A DNA stretch of 64,000 nt from DATKMK01 sp035541895 (GTDB taxonomy: Bacteria; Desulfobacterota; Binatia; HRBIN30; JACQVA1), in the NCBI GenBank assembly GCA_035541895.1, contig DATKMK010000021.1:62001-126000 (forward strand). The letters are read 5' to 3'. The notes beneath the pieces are model-generated. The model saw only the letters and a program-made list of their open reading frames with translations. It was not told the DNA's origin and ran no database searches. The stretch's first letter is position 1, and the number at the start of each line of letters is the position of its first letter. The translations under genes were made by a program, and so were the position numbers. Of this stretch, positions 28,322 through 36,326 are shown in pieces.

Positions 28322-28357
28322 GTGGCGAGTCGTGAATGGTGAGCGGTGAGTCGTGAG
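28318..28357 (+). repeat. Left arm of GTGAGTCGTGA-type short repeat array
   Basis: The array consists of copies of a GTGAGT(C)GTGA-like unit. Two blocks, 28327-28343 (17 bases) and 28345-28357 (13 bases), are exact inverted copies of sequence in the right arm (28434-28450 and 28406-28418). The arm begins at the stop codon of the SDR gene. The two arms could fold into a long imperfect hairpin around the start of the esterase gene. Confidence 0.7.
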
Positions 28358-28372
28358 GGACACGTATCTGCC

Positions 28373-29278
28373 ATGGCTATTCGGATGATTCGGTATCTTC
28401 AATCACTCACGACTCACCGCTTACGACTCACCACTCACCATTCACGACTCACTATCCTCCTCGCCGCGTTGATCATCGCGGGGCGTGCGTTGGCAGCCGA
28501 CGTGCCGCCGCGGCCGAGCGCTGGCTGCGGCGCGTCCGCCATCGACACCGGTGGCAAGATCGAGCGCACGATTGTCATCGACGGCGTCCGCCGCTCGTAC
28601 ATCCTCGACGTTCCAGCGCGCATCACGGCCGGTTCGCCTGTCCCGCTGTTGTTCGACTTTCACGGTTTCGGCCACAGTGCTGCCGGTGCGTGGAAGGTCT
28701 CGGGCTTTCGCGAACTGGGCGCGCGCGACCGGTTCATCACCGTGTATCTCGACGGCCTGCCGGTGCATTTCTTCCACCACGGCCGGCCGTTCGACGGCGC
28801 GGGATGGGAGATCCGCAACACGGCGGACAATCGCGACGTGCAGTTCGTCCGTCAGCTCCTCGATCAACTCGAACACACCTACTGTATCGATCGCGCGCGC
28901 GTGTTCGCGACCGGCTTCTCGATGGGTGCCTACTTCAGTCACCTTTTGGGGTGCGTGATGGCCGATCGCTTCGCCGCGATTGCTCCGGTCAGCGGCGGGC
29001 AGGTGCCGGAGCCGTGCGCGCCGGCGCGTCCGGTGCCGGTGCTGATTCATCACGGCCGGCAGGACGACATGATCGACGTCGATCAAGGGCGGCAGGCACG
29101 CGATCGTTGGATCGCGCTCGATCACTGCGAGGCGCAGTCTCACTCTAGTTGCGAGCGACACGATGTCTGCCGTGACGGGGCGGTTGTCGAGTACTGCGAA
29201 GGCGACTTCGCGCATCACTGGCCGCCGGAAGCGACGGCGCGCGTGTGGCAATTCTTCACGCAACACCCGATGCGGTAG
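28373..29278 (+). CDS. Secreted PHB-depolymerase/feruloyl-esterase-like hydrolase
   Basis: 301 residues if started at the ATG at 28373; ATG 28385 and GTG 28346 are in frame, and no good Shine-Dalgarno decides. The signal peptide region is partly encoded by short repeats (SLTTHRLRLTTHHSRLT) before the hydrophobic core TILLAALIIAGRALA. The catalytic domain is an alpha/beta hydrolase of the LpqC/polyhydroxybutyrate-depolymerase family. It has an oxyanion segment FDFHGFGHSA, the nucleophile elbow GFSMGAYFS, an Asp candidate in HHGRQDDMID and a His in DFAHHWP near the end. Several Cys could form disulfides, fitting a secreted enzyme. The polymer or ester substrate is unknown. Confidence 0.8.
   Translation: MAIRMIRYLQSLTTHRLRLTTHHSRLTILLAALIIAGRALAADVPPRPSAGCGASAIDTGGKIERTIVIDGVRRSYILDVPARITAGSPVPLLFDFHGFGHSAAGAWKVSGFRELGARDRFITVYLDGLPVHFFHHGRPFDGAGWEIRNTADNRDVQFVRQLLDQLEHTYCIDRARVFATGFSMGAYFSHLLGCVMADRFAAIAPVSGGQVPEPCAPARPVPVLIHHGRQDDMIDVDQGRQARDRWIALDHCEAQSHSSCERHDVCRDGAVVEYCEGDFAHHWPPEATARVWQFFTQHPMR
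28404..28453 (-). repeat. Right arm of short repeat array, inside the esterase signal peptide
   Basis: Three to four copies of the same GTGAGTCGTGA-like unit in inverted orientation, reading on the minus strand like the left arm. It is in frame within the esterase N-terminus and encodes the repeated LTTH/RLT residues. An exact 17-base block (28434-28450) and a 13-base block (28406-28418) are inverted copies of 28327-28357. Confidence 0.7.
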
Positions 29279-29296
29279 GCGTGGGTGCCGCCGCGA

Positions 29297-30712
29297 TCAC
29301 GATCGCGCTCGAACCGGTGCGCCCGCCAGCTTGGCGCGAACCGCAGCGTGCTCCGTCTCGTTCAGTCCAAAGCGGATGCCGATGACCGCGGCGATGCCGT
29401 AAAAGACCAACGGAAAGAGAGAGATCAGGACGCGCAGCGCGAGCTTGGTGGCATCGGTCTGCTCGACATTGGGTTGGAAGCCCGACCACTGGAGGGTGGC
29501 GCCGGTGAGCATGACGGCGAAGGCCGTGGCTCCCTTGGCGGCGAGGTTCCACGCGGCGAAATACGCGCCCTCTTTGCGCTGACCGGTACGCAGCTCGTCG
29601 TAGTCGATCACGTCGGCTTGCAGCGACGGTGCGACCGTGCGTCCGCAGCCGTCGGCGACGCCGACGACGGTCACGATCACCAGAATTTGCCACCAGTCGC
29701 CCTCCTGGAGAAGGAAGCAGGCACCGAATCCCAATGCCTTGGCGACCATCGAGGCGACCCACGCATTGCGCTTGCCGAATCGACGCGACAGCGGGACCCA
29801 CAGCGGGATCGAGACCGCCATCGGCAACAGGTAGCCGAGGAAGTAGTACGCCGTATAGCCCGGCGTATGGAGGATGTACTGCGAGAGGTAGGGGACCAAT
29901 GTCGACAGAGAGGCGACGCCGAGTTGCTCGATGAAGAACGTGAACAGGAGTAGCCGCGCATGCGAATTGCGCCACACGTCGGCGAACGCACCGAGGAGGC
30001 GTGTGCTCCCGCGTCCTTGGTACTCGGCGCGTTCGCGTTGGCACACCGTCGAGAACACGATCACGCCTGCGGTTACCATCGACGCGACGACGCCGAGCCG
30101 GCACGCCATGTCGCGCGGTGCATTCGCACGCTCGAGCATGAACAGCCCGACGAGCCCGAGGAACAGGCCGGCGGTTTCGGCGATCAGTCGTCCCGCGAAC
30201 ACCCGGGTGCGCTCGTGGTACGCGCTGGTCAACTCGGCCCCGAGCGAACCGTGCGGTACGGTGAGAATAGTCTGCGCCGAGTAGAACAAGACGACCGCGG
30301 TGGCCATCCACAGGGTGAGCGAACCTCCGTGCAATCCGCCGGGCGGAGTCCACATCGCGATGAACGTCACGCAAATCGGGATCACGGATGCGAACAGCCA
30401 CGGCCGGCGACGGCCGAGCCGCGTCACGGTGCGGTCGCTGAGATAGCCGGCGGGCAGGTCGAAGAACGCATCCCATAGACGCGAGACGCCGAAAATCAGC
30501 CCCATGGTCGCCGGCGCGACCAGCAGGACGTCGGTGGCGAACTTCAACAAATACGTGTTCACCAGGCCGAACATGTAGCCGACGCTCAGCATCGGCAGAC
30601 TGTAAATGGCAATCGTGCTCGTCGGCAGGCGATTGGCAGAGCGCGGCGTCGCTTCGAGCGGTCGGCTCTCGATGCCTGCGCCGGTAACCGCGTGTGCCCT
30701 GCTACCAGACAA
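29297..30712 (-). CDS. GPH-family (MelB-like) cation symporter
   Basis: 471 residues from a TTG start at 30712, which is supported by AAGGAG seven bases upstream; the first later Met would remove membrane helix 1. The family signature is clear: YSLPMLSVGYMFG in helix 1, a charged RLWDAFFDLPAGYLSD segment after helix 2, and RRRPWLF before helix 3, with about 12 helices. GPH/MFS_2 members co-transport sugars, uronides or other small organics with Na+ or H+. The start overlaps the P450 stop by 11 bases, so the transporter is probably translated together with the oxidase, suggesting uptake of its substrate or export of its product. Confidence 0.83.
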   Translation of the reverse strand: MSGSRAHAVTGAGIESRPLEATPRSANRLPTSTIAIYSLPMLSVGYMFGLVNTYLLKFATDVLLVAPATMGLIFGVSRLWDAFFDLPAGYLSDRTVTRLGRRRPWLFASVIPICVTFIAMWTPPGGLHGGSLTLWMATAVVLFYSAQTILTVPHGSLGAELTSAYHERTRVFAGRLIAETAGLFLGLVGLFMLERANAPRDMACRLGVVASMVTAGVIVFSTVCQRERAEYQGRGSTRLLGAFADVWRNSHARLLLFTFFIEQLGVASLSTLVPYLSQYILHTPGYTAYYFLGYLLPMAVSIPLWVPLSRRFGKRNAWVASMVAKALGFGACFLLQEGDWWQILVIVTVVGVADGCGRTVAPSLQADVIDYDELRTGQRKEGAYFAAWNLAAKGATAFAVMLTGATLQWSGFQPNVEQTDATKLALRVLISLFPLVFYGIAAVIGIRFGLNETEHAAVRAKLAGAPVRARS

Positions 30713-31910
30713 GCGCCAGCTCCTTGAGACCGCGCAGCATTAGCCCTTCCCTCCAGGCCAGCGTATCGCTTGCGAGTCGCAAGCCCGGCAGGCGTCGCAG
30801 TACGGCTTGAATGGCGATCTGGCCCTCGAGCCGCGCGAGCGCGGCGCCGAGACAAAAGTGCAAACCGTGCCCGAATGCCAGATGCTCATTGTCGGCGCGA
30901 CCCAAGTCGAGCCGATCGGGGTCGACAAACTGGGCCGGATCGCGATTGGCGGCCGCGAGTAGCAGGCACACTTCTTGGCCCTTGCGAATGGTTCGGCCGT
31001 CGATGTCGTGATCGACCGCCGCAACTCGCGACGTCAGTTGCACCGGGCTCTCGAAACGCAGCAGCTCCTCGACGGCACTGCGGATCAACGACGGGTCGTC
31101 GCGCAGTCGAGCCAACTCTTCGGGGTGGCGGAGAAGCGTGACGATGCCGTTGCCGATCAAATTCGTCGTGGTTTCGTGGCCGGCGATGAGCAAAAGGACG
31201 CACGAGGCGAACAACTCGTCGTCGTCGAGCCGGTCGTCGTGCTCGCGCGCGGCGAGCAAGGCGGAGATGAGGTCGTCCTGAGGTTCGATGCGGCGCTGTG
31301 CGAAGATGCGGGCGAGATATTCCTTGAATTCGGCTGCGCTCTGTTCCGCTGCCGCAAAGCCCGCCAAGGCGAGACTGCCGTCGGCTACGGTCACGAGCGC
31401 GTCCGACCATCGCTTGAGCTGGGCGCGGTCGCCGGCGGGCAAGCCCATCAGCTCGGCGATCACCACCACGGGCAGCGGCTCGGCGATGTCGCGGATGAGG
31501 TCCATCCCCCCGATTGCCGCAATCGCGTCGATCAATTCGTCGACGATGCGGTGAATGCGAGGGCGCAACTGCTCGACGGTACGGGGTGTAAAGGCTTTGC
31601 TGGCGAGCGAGCGCAGTCGCGTGTGATGCGGCGGATCACGCAACAGCATCATCCGCGACAGGCTGCTGATCAGCGCCGACGCTTGCATCTCGGGCAGGCT
31701 GAGCTGAAAGCGTTCCGCCGAGAGCCGCCGATCGAGCAACGCGGTGACCACATCGGTATACCGGCTCAACAGCCACATACCGGGTACGTCAACGAAGTGC
31801 ACGGGGTCTTCGCTGCGCAGGCGGTGGTAGTGCGGGTATGGGTCGGCGTTGAATTCTGCGCTGAGGGGATCAAACACCCACGCGCGTCGCTCGTCGGCGA
31901 CGGTGTCCAT
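30702..31910 (-). CDS. Cytochrome P450
   Basis: 402 residues, the usual length for soluble bacterial class-I P450s. The I-helix oxygen-binding motif AGHETTTN (about 238-245), the K-helix EELLR and the haem-binding loop FGHGLHFCLGAAL with the proximal Cys (about residue 353) are all intact. The arrangement resembles the CYP107/CYP105-type actinobacterial and proteobacterial soluble families. A ferredoxin and reductase are not adjacent, so electron partners must come from elsewhere. It is preceded on the same strand by a 74-residue membrane protein and a SAM methyltransferase, and overlaps a GPH transporter. Confidence 0.94.
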   Translation of the reverse strand: MDTVADERRAWVFDPLSAEFNADPYPHYHRLRSEDPVHFVDVPGMWLLSRYTDVVTALLDRRLSAERFQLSLPEMQASALISSLSRMMLLRDPPHHTRLRSLASKAFTPRTVEQLRPRIHRIVDELIDAIAAIGGMDLIRDIAEPLPVVVIAELMGLPAGDRAQLKRWSDALVTVADGSLALAGFAAAEQSAAEFKEYLARIFAQRRIEPQDDLISALLAAREHDDRLDDDELFASCVLLLIAGHETTTNLIGNGIVTLLRHPEELARLRDDPSLIRSAVEELLRFESPVQLTSRVAAVDHDIDGRTIRKGQEVCLLLAAANRDPAQFVDPDRLDLGRADNEHLAFGHGLHFCLGAALARLEGQIAIQAVLRRLPGLRLASDTLAWREGLMLRGLKELALVW

Positions 31911-31922
31911 AGCCCGTCCGTA

Positions 31923-32147
31923 CTATGCAGGGAGAGGTTGCTTGGTCGCCGTGCCTACCGGTCGGAGTCGCACTCGCGGTGTCGTCAGGGTCGTGCGCCG
32001 CCGGCGACCTTCGCTGACCTTCGCCCGGACGATCTCGGCGAGACCCAGCACGAAGAGGGCAAGGGCAATCAGCAGCGGCGCCAGGCCGGGCGTGAGCGTC
32101 AGCGCAGCAGGGATGGGATTTAGCATCAAGGGCGCGATTTGCATCAT
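31923..32147 (-). CDS. 74-residue single-pass membrane protein upstream of the P450
   Basis: From the ATG at 32147 (a second ATG follows directly), preceded by AGGAGG with a 7-base spacer. Residues 1-20 are mildly hydrophobic and Pro-rich. Residues 20-40 form a clear membrane helix (LAPLLIALALFVLGLAEIV). The rest is basic and Arg-rich, ending in TKQPLPA, predicting a cytoplasmic tail. The stop lies 12 bases before the P450 start, so they share a transcript. No family is recognised. It could anchor or regulate the P450, which is inference. Confidence 0.68.
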   Translation of the reverse strand: MMQIAPLMLNPIPAALTLTPGLAPLLIALALFVLGLAEIVRAKVSEGRRRRTTLTTPRVRLRPVGTATKQPLPA

Positions 32148-32297
32148 GGCAACACCTCCTGGCGGCTGCTTCCGCAGCAGTCGTGCCATTCGCCGCGCGC
32201 TCGCCGATTCGGACGACCGTGTCGCGCGGTCGCGATCGCCGCGTAGTTTTCGCTGCGTACGTTGCATGCTGGAAGCGGCAACTGTTGCATCCTAGCC

Positions 32298-32924
32298 TCA
32301 CGACGCCGGCGAGAAGACGAGGAAGTGCTGCTGTGAGAGGAACGTGAACTCTTGATCCAGACGGTAGCCGGCGGCCGCCATTTCGTTACGGATGGTTTGG
32401 CTTGGCGTGTTGTGCCCGAACCACTTGGAGAACCAACTCTTCCCGGCATGTTCGACGATCGCCACGCGACCGCCCGGGCGCAGGGCCTTGCGTACGTTGG
32501 CGAAGTAGGCCGAGCGGTTCTCGAGGTGATGATATACGTTCGACGTGAACAGCAGGTCGACGCCGTCGGACGGCAACCGCGGATCGTCGGCGCCCGCGGT
32601 GATCGTGCGGACGTTGCTCAGTCCTTCGGTGCGGGCTCGATCGGCGATGTATTCGAGGAGATCGGCGTCGATGTCGACCGCGTACACTGTACCTGCCGGT
32701 CCGACCGCCTCGGCCAGACGAAAGGTGAAATAGCCGCCGCCGGCGCCGAGATCGGCGACGATCGCGCCCGGCTGAATCGCCAGGGCGGCGATCACCTCGG
32801 CCGGACGCTGCCACGCATCGCGTCCCCAGCCTTGGTACGCGAAGCGCTTGAGAGACGTACACCCCGACCACAGCAGACACCCAAGAACGCCGGCGACCGG
32901 AAGCGTCGGCCACGTGCGCCTCAT
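32298..32924 (-). CDS. Class-I SAM methyltransferase with N-terminal export/anchor segment
   Basis: 208 residues from the ATG at 32924, with GGGGAGG seven bases upstream. A hydrophobic N-terminus ending LLWSGC looks like a lipoprotein or signal sequence with an imperfect lipobox. Then comes a Rossmann-like methyltransferase with motif I VADLGAGGGYFTF (about residue 60) and motif II around YAVDIDADLLEYI. Further signatures are motif IV DLLFTSNVYHHLE and a post-motif RVAIVEHAG. The domain resembles UbiE/arsenite-methyltransferase-like enzymes. An export signal on a SAM enzyme is odd because SAM is cytosolic, so the segment may be a membrane anchor. It lies 150 bases upstream of the small membrane protein. 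Confidence 0.8.
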   Translation of the reverse strand: MRRTWPTLPVAGVLGCLLWSGCTSLKRFAYQGWGRDAWQRPAEVIAALAIQPGAIVADLGAGGGYFTFRLAEAVGPAGTVYAVDIDADLLEYIADRARTEGLSNVRTITAGADDPRLPSDGVDLLFTSNVYHHLENRSAYFANVRKALRPGGRVAIVEHAGKSWFSKWFGHNTPSQTIRNEMAAAGYRLDQEFTFLSQQHFLVFSPAS

Positions 32925-33167
32925 AGACAGACCTCCCCGAAATCGACTGGAGCAGAGCGCGTGCCATGGGCATCCGCCCACCGAACCTGCCGCTATGCCC
33001 ACGAGGACAAGGCGTCATGCGTATCTCGGACTGCACCCGCTGCATAACCCGGATGGCAATCGAGGGGAACGAGATGGTTGAGATCCAGCATCGTTCGATC
33101 GGCGTCGGACTTGAACTGATCGAAGCGACGACGCGATGCTCGGGGGCATCGCAACCGGCCGGATTCC

Positions 33168-33879
33168 ATGGTTGAGCTGACGAACTTTCAGTTGCTGTCC
33201 GCGGCGCTGCACTTTCTTCCCGCGCTGGTGTGGGCGATGGTTGCCCATGACAGTTGGCGCTTCATTCGACGCGTGCGCCCCGCAGCCGCTTTTTTCGCAT
33301 GCTGCCGTACGTGGGCATCGCGGTCACGATCAACTATACCCAGTTCACACTGTTGTGTTTGCTGCCGACCGATCTTCTGCTGCGCAATTTGGCGGTCGCC
33401 AAATGGGTGTACGCGGTGAACGACTGTGCGATCTTCTCGGTCGTGGCGCTCGCGCGACATATGTCGTTCTACTTCCCCACCCCCGAACGGGCGCCGCGCG
33501 CGGCCTAGTTGTTTGCCAACTAGGCGTCGAGCGTGCTGACGAGCGGGTTTGCTCTGATGGCGATCGGCGCGCTCAACATCCCGATCGCCGAGGCGCATCG
33601 GGCGCGGACATTCAATTGACGGACTTCTTGCCGTCGGTGTGGTCTACGCCTGCGATCGGGGAGGAAGCGAGCGCCGACGGCGCGACCAGCTTCAAGGCGG
33701 CGAAGCAACAAGCGGTCGAGCGCTTCGAGCGCCAATTCATCATCGACGCGCTGACGCGCCACCAAGGCAACATCTCGAAGGCCGCCGATGAGATGGGCAT
33801 GTACCGCCAGCATCTGCAGCTCAAACTGGCGGAGTACTCGATTGATGTGGCTTCGTTCCGCCCGCGGGCGGAACGGTGA
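33168..33879 (+). pseudogene. Remnant of a two-component system (membrane kinase N-terminus joined to NtrC-type Fis domain)
   Basis: The ATG at 33168 opens a membrane protein (LLSAALHFLPALVWAMVAHD and following). Its frame is broken at a run of six T (33290-33295) and continues one frame over as RMLPYVGIAVTINYTQF onward through about three further helices. That frame then meets two in-frame TAG codons (33506-33508 and 33521-33523), goes on as ASSVLTSGFALMAIGALNI, and ends at TGA 33617. From about 33613 a third frame encodes LTDFLPSVW and then a Fis-type helix-turn-helix (RHQGNISKAADEMGMYRQHL), the C-terminus of an NtrC-class regulator, to the TGA at 33879. The receiver and AAA+ domains are missing. 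A kinase-regulator pair that lost its middle by deletion explains this. Confidence 0.72.
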
Positions 33880-35221
33880 GCGTCCACGCCCGCAGCGTGC
33901 CGTCGCGGCCGCGAATCGTTTGCGGCGCGATCTCGGTGAGTCCGGTGAGTTCGGCGGCTCCGTCCTCGGCCCGCACGGCATCCACCAAATCGTGACTGAC
34001 GAGAACGTCGGTACCGACGACTCGCGTCAACTCTTGCAAGCGACTGGCGACGTTGACGGTGTCACCGATAACGGCGAACTCCAGACGCTGCTCGTCGCCG
34101 ATATCGCCGAGGACCGCCGGGCCGTAGTGCACGCCGATGCCGATGCGGATCGCCGGTTCGCCGCGTTCGGCGCGCGTGTGATTCAAGCTCGCCAGCGCCT
34201 CGATGATCGCCCGCGCGCAATGGATGGCATTGGTCGCGTCGTGCGCGCCGACGCGCGGCGTTCCGAAGGTCACCAGCGCGCCGTCGCCGAGATATTTGTC
34301 GAGCGTACCGTCGTGCTCGAACACCGTGCGCGCAATCAAGCGATGGAACTCGCGCAGCAATCCGATGACCGCTTGCGGTGGCCGGTTGGCGCTGAGCGTG
34401 GTGAAGCCGGCGATGTCGACGAACAACACCGCAATCGATTGCGTGCGCGTCGCGCGCAGCGGCTCATCCGAGCCGGCCAGTTCCTCGACCATGTTGGGCG
34501 AGAAGTAGCGCGACAAGTTGGTGCGTTGCCGTTCGACTTCGACCTGCCGCATGACCAATCGACGCGCGCGCCACACCACCGCCGCCAAACTGCCGGCCAC
34601 GATCAGGAGCACCACGACCTGCCGGCCCCACGTCTGGAGGTTGACGAAGTGGAGATTCAGGAGGGTGGCGACGGCTTCGTTGTACGTCAGCGCCCGCCAC
34701 TGTGCGCGGCGCGTGAGCGCAAAGGAATCGGGCAGCGACAGCACCCACAGGCTTGCTGCCGACCACGCGATCGCCGCGCTAAACCCGGTCCACAGGACCA
34801 CGCGCGGTGAGTACGTCAGCATCGCGGCGGTGAGAAAGACATAGAAGTAGAGGTCGTTGCCGAGCCGGAGCCGCAACTGCGGCGGCAACGCGGGCTGGTG
34901 GCTCAGGGGATTCGGCGCCATGATGACGATCGTCGTCAGACTCACGTCGAGCAGGGCAAACAGATAGCGCTGCCACGGCGCGTACAATCCAGCGCGGCGG
35001 AGGGCGAGCGGGGCGATCCCCAGCACGCCGAAGCCGATCAGCACGCCGTAGTAGAAGAATATTTCCGGAAACGGATTCTCAACCGTGAGCCACGCAGCGA
35101 TGACCGCCAGTGCGACCATTCGGACGCGCGTCGCGAGAAGCAAGCCGCGATACTCTTCCTCGGCAAACGCGTGCTGCACGCGCTCATTCGCGGAGAGAGA
35201 GTCACTGCGCGGAGTCGCCAT
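33821..35221 (-). CDS. Membrane-bound class-III adenylate/guanylate cyclase
   Basis: 466 residues. About six membrane helices lie in the N-terminal half (35-240). The short basic segment RLVMRQVEVERQRTNLSRYFSP resembles the linker before class-III cyclase domains. The catalytic domain (about 265-440) has the metal-binding Asp in AVLFVDIAGFTTLS and the second Asp in KYLGDGALVTFG. It also has the transition-state region VIGDTVNVASRL with Asn. It makes cyclic AMP or GMP from the nucleotide triphosphate; specificity cannot be assigned here. Its last ~20 codons are antisense to the Fis-domain end of the pseudogene (33821-33879), a convergent overlap. Confidence 0.87.
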   Translation of the reverse strand: MATPRSDSLSANERVQHAFAEEEYRGLLLATRVRMVALAVIAAWLTVENPFPEIFFYYGVLIGFGVLGIAPLALRRAGLYAPWQRYLFALLDVSLTTIVIMAPNPLSHQPALPPQLRLRLGNDLYFYVFLTAAMLTYSPRVVLWTGFSAAIAWSAASLWVLSLPDSFALTRRAQWRALTYNEAVATLLNLHFVNLQTWGRQVVVLLIVAGSLAAVVWRARRLVMRQVEVERQRTNLSRYFSPNMVEELAGSDEPLRATRTQSIAVLFVDIAGFTTLSANRPPQAVIGLLREFHRLIARTVFEHDGTLDKYLGDGALVTFGTPRVGAHDATNAIHCARAIIEALASLNHTRAERGEPAIRIGIGVHYGPAVLGDIGDEQRLEFAVIGDTVNVASRLQELTRVVGTDVLVSHDLVDAVRAEDGAAELTGLTEIAPQTIRGRDGTLRAWTLTVPPAGGTKPHQSSTPPV

Positions 35222-35316
35222 CGGATCAACCGAGGTCGCGAATGATCACCTTCTCCTTCGCGGAGAGGGGCGGGGTGAGGTGATCAAACGGAAACCGGCC
35301 TTCCGGCTCATGACCT

Positions 35317-35964
35317 CTAGTTGTCGCTCGGTCGGCTGATGTCGCGCATGACGTCGCGCGCCGCAGCGCCCGCCGGCGCGGCGATCTCGACGATGCGCTC
35401 GGCGACGTTGTCGTACTCCAACCGCAATGCACGGCACATGGTCGCGTGTAGTTCATAGGTGCAGGTGATGTAGGTGAACTCGAGGATCTCCTCGTCGGAG
35501 AGAAACTCTTTCAGTCGCACGAAGGTCGCGTCGTGCACCCGTCCGCCTTGCAGCACGAGGTCGTCGGTGTAGGCGAGTACGGCGCGCTCGACCGGTGTGA
35601 ACAGCTCCGACGTTTGCCACGCAGGGATCGCCTGAATCTTTTCCTCGCTCAGCCCAACCGCGCGGCACGACTTACAATGTTGCGAGAACACGAACTGACT
35701 GCCGCGCGCGAAGCCGGCGCGGGTTTGTCCCAGCTCGCGCAGCTGTGGATTCAGTTTGCGTTTCGGGCTGCGATACAACCCGAAGCCGGCGACGGCATGT
35801 CGAAACACGTCCGGCACCAGCGCGAACACTGTCCACCAATCGCCCGGCGTCCCGGTCGTCGTGCCCGGCTGAGCAACCGGATCACGGTCGCCGAACAGCA
35901 TGTTGTACATCTCGATGACTTCCGGCGGCGCCTCGCTCCGCGGCACCTGACGCAATCGCGGCAT
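35317..35964 (-). CDS. AhpD-like / carboxymuconolactone-decarboxylase-family protein
   Basis: 215 residues from the ATG at 35964, with AGGGAGG seven bases upstream; the longer open frame to 36153 looks non-coding. The helical CMD/AhpD fold is seen in residues ~60-190, with a CxxC pair in SQHCKSCRAVG (about residue 104). The following His of true AhpD disulfide reductases is absent, so activity as alkylhydroperoxidase is uncertain. Proteins of this type often sit beside catabolic or oxidoreductase genes and are annotated as peroxidase-related. It lies 362 bases downstream of the molybdopterin oxidoreductase, on the same strand. Confidence 0.8.
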   Translation of the reverse strand: MPRLRQVPRSEAPPEVIEMYNMLFGDRDPVAQPGTTTGTPGDWWTVFALVPDVFRHAVAGFGLYRSPKRKLNPQLRELGQTRAGFARGSQFVFSQHCKSCRAVGLSEEKIQAIPAWQTSELFTPVERAVLAYTDDLVLQGGRVHDATFVRLKEFLSDEEILEFTYITCTYELHATMCRALRLEYDNVAERIVEIAAPAGAAARDVMRDISRPSDN

Positions 35965-36326
35965 GTGGAGTCCTCCCTCGCAGCGTGGCGATAGCCAAGG
36001 CGGCGGCGGAACACAACGATGATGACGTCCCGTCCGGCTGCGACCATGCGGCCCTGCCGTTGCACCTGGTCTATTGGGCGCGGAAGGGCTCAGATCCTGA
36101 CGAGATGCTCTCGCGCTTCGAGGTCGGTCAACGCGAACTCGATTTTTTGGCAAACGCTTTCAAGAGGCGTGGCGTATGCGGCCTACACGAGCATCGAATC
36201 CGTCGAGGGTCCCAGACCACCGAGCAGCTAGCATCACGAGACGTGACGCCGGCTTCGCGTTTCTCAGCCGTCCCGGTTCGTGAGCAATAGGTAGCTCACA
36301 ACAGATCATCAGGCGGATGTTCGAAC
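35965..36326. other. 362-base stretch without a supported gene
   Basis: Between the AhpD-like gene and the molybdopterin oxidoreductase stop. A plus-strand frame of 101 codons (35985-36290) begins with GTG without a Shine-Dalgarno and has no recognisable domain, and minus-strand frames are extensions of the flanking genes. I see no hairpin with a T-tract or repeat. It presumably contains the promoter of the AhpD-like gene. Confidence 0.5.

Noticed and set aside
32966..33175. 69-residue frame before the pseudogene (with an inner ATG at 33017)
   Set aside because: No Shine-Dalgarno, no family, overlaps the pseudogene start; not supported.
33241..33612. First part of a long frame that ends in the Fis domain
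   Set aside because: The amino-terminal part is a shadow of the broken membrane-kinase frame; only the part after about 33613 is genuine.
35985..36290. 101-residue plus-strand frame in the 362-base gap
   Set aside because: No ribosome-binding site, no domain, GTG start; left as non-coding.
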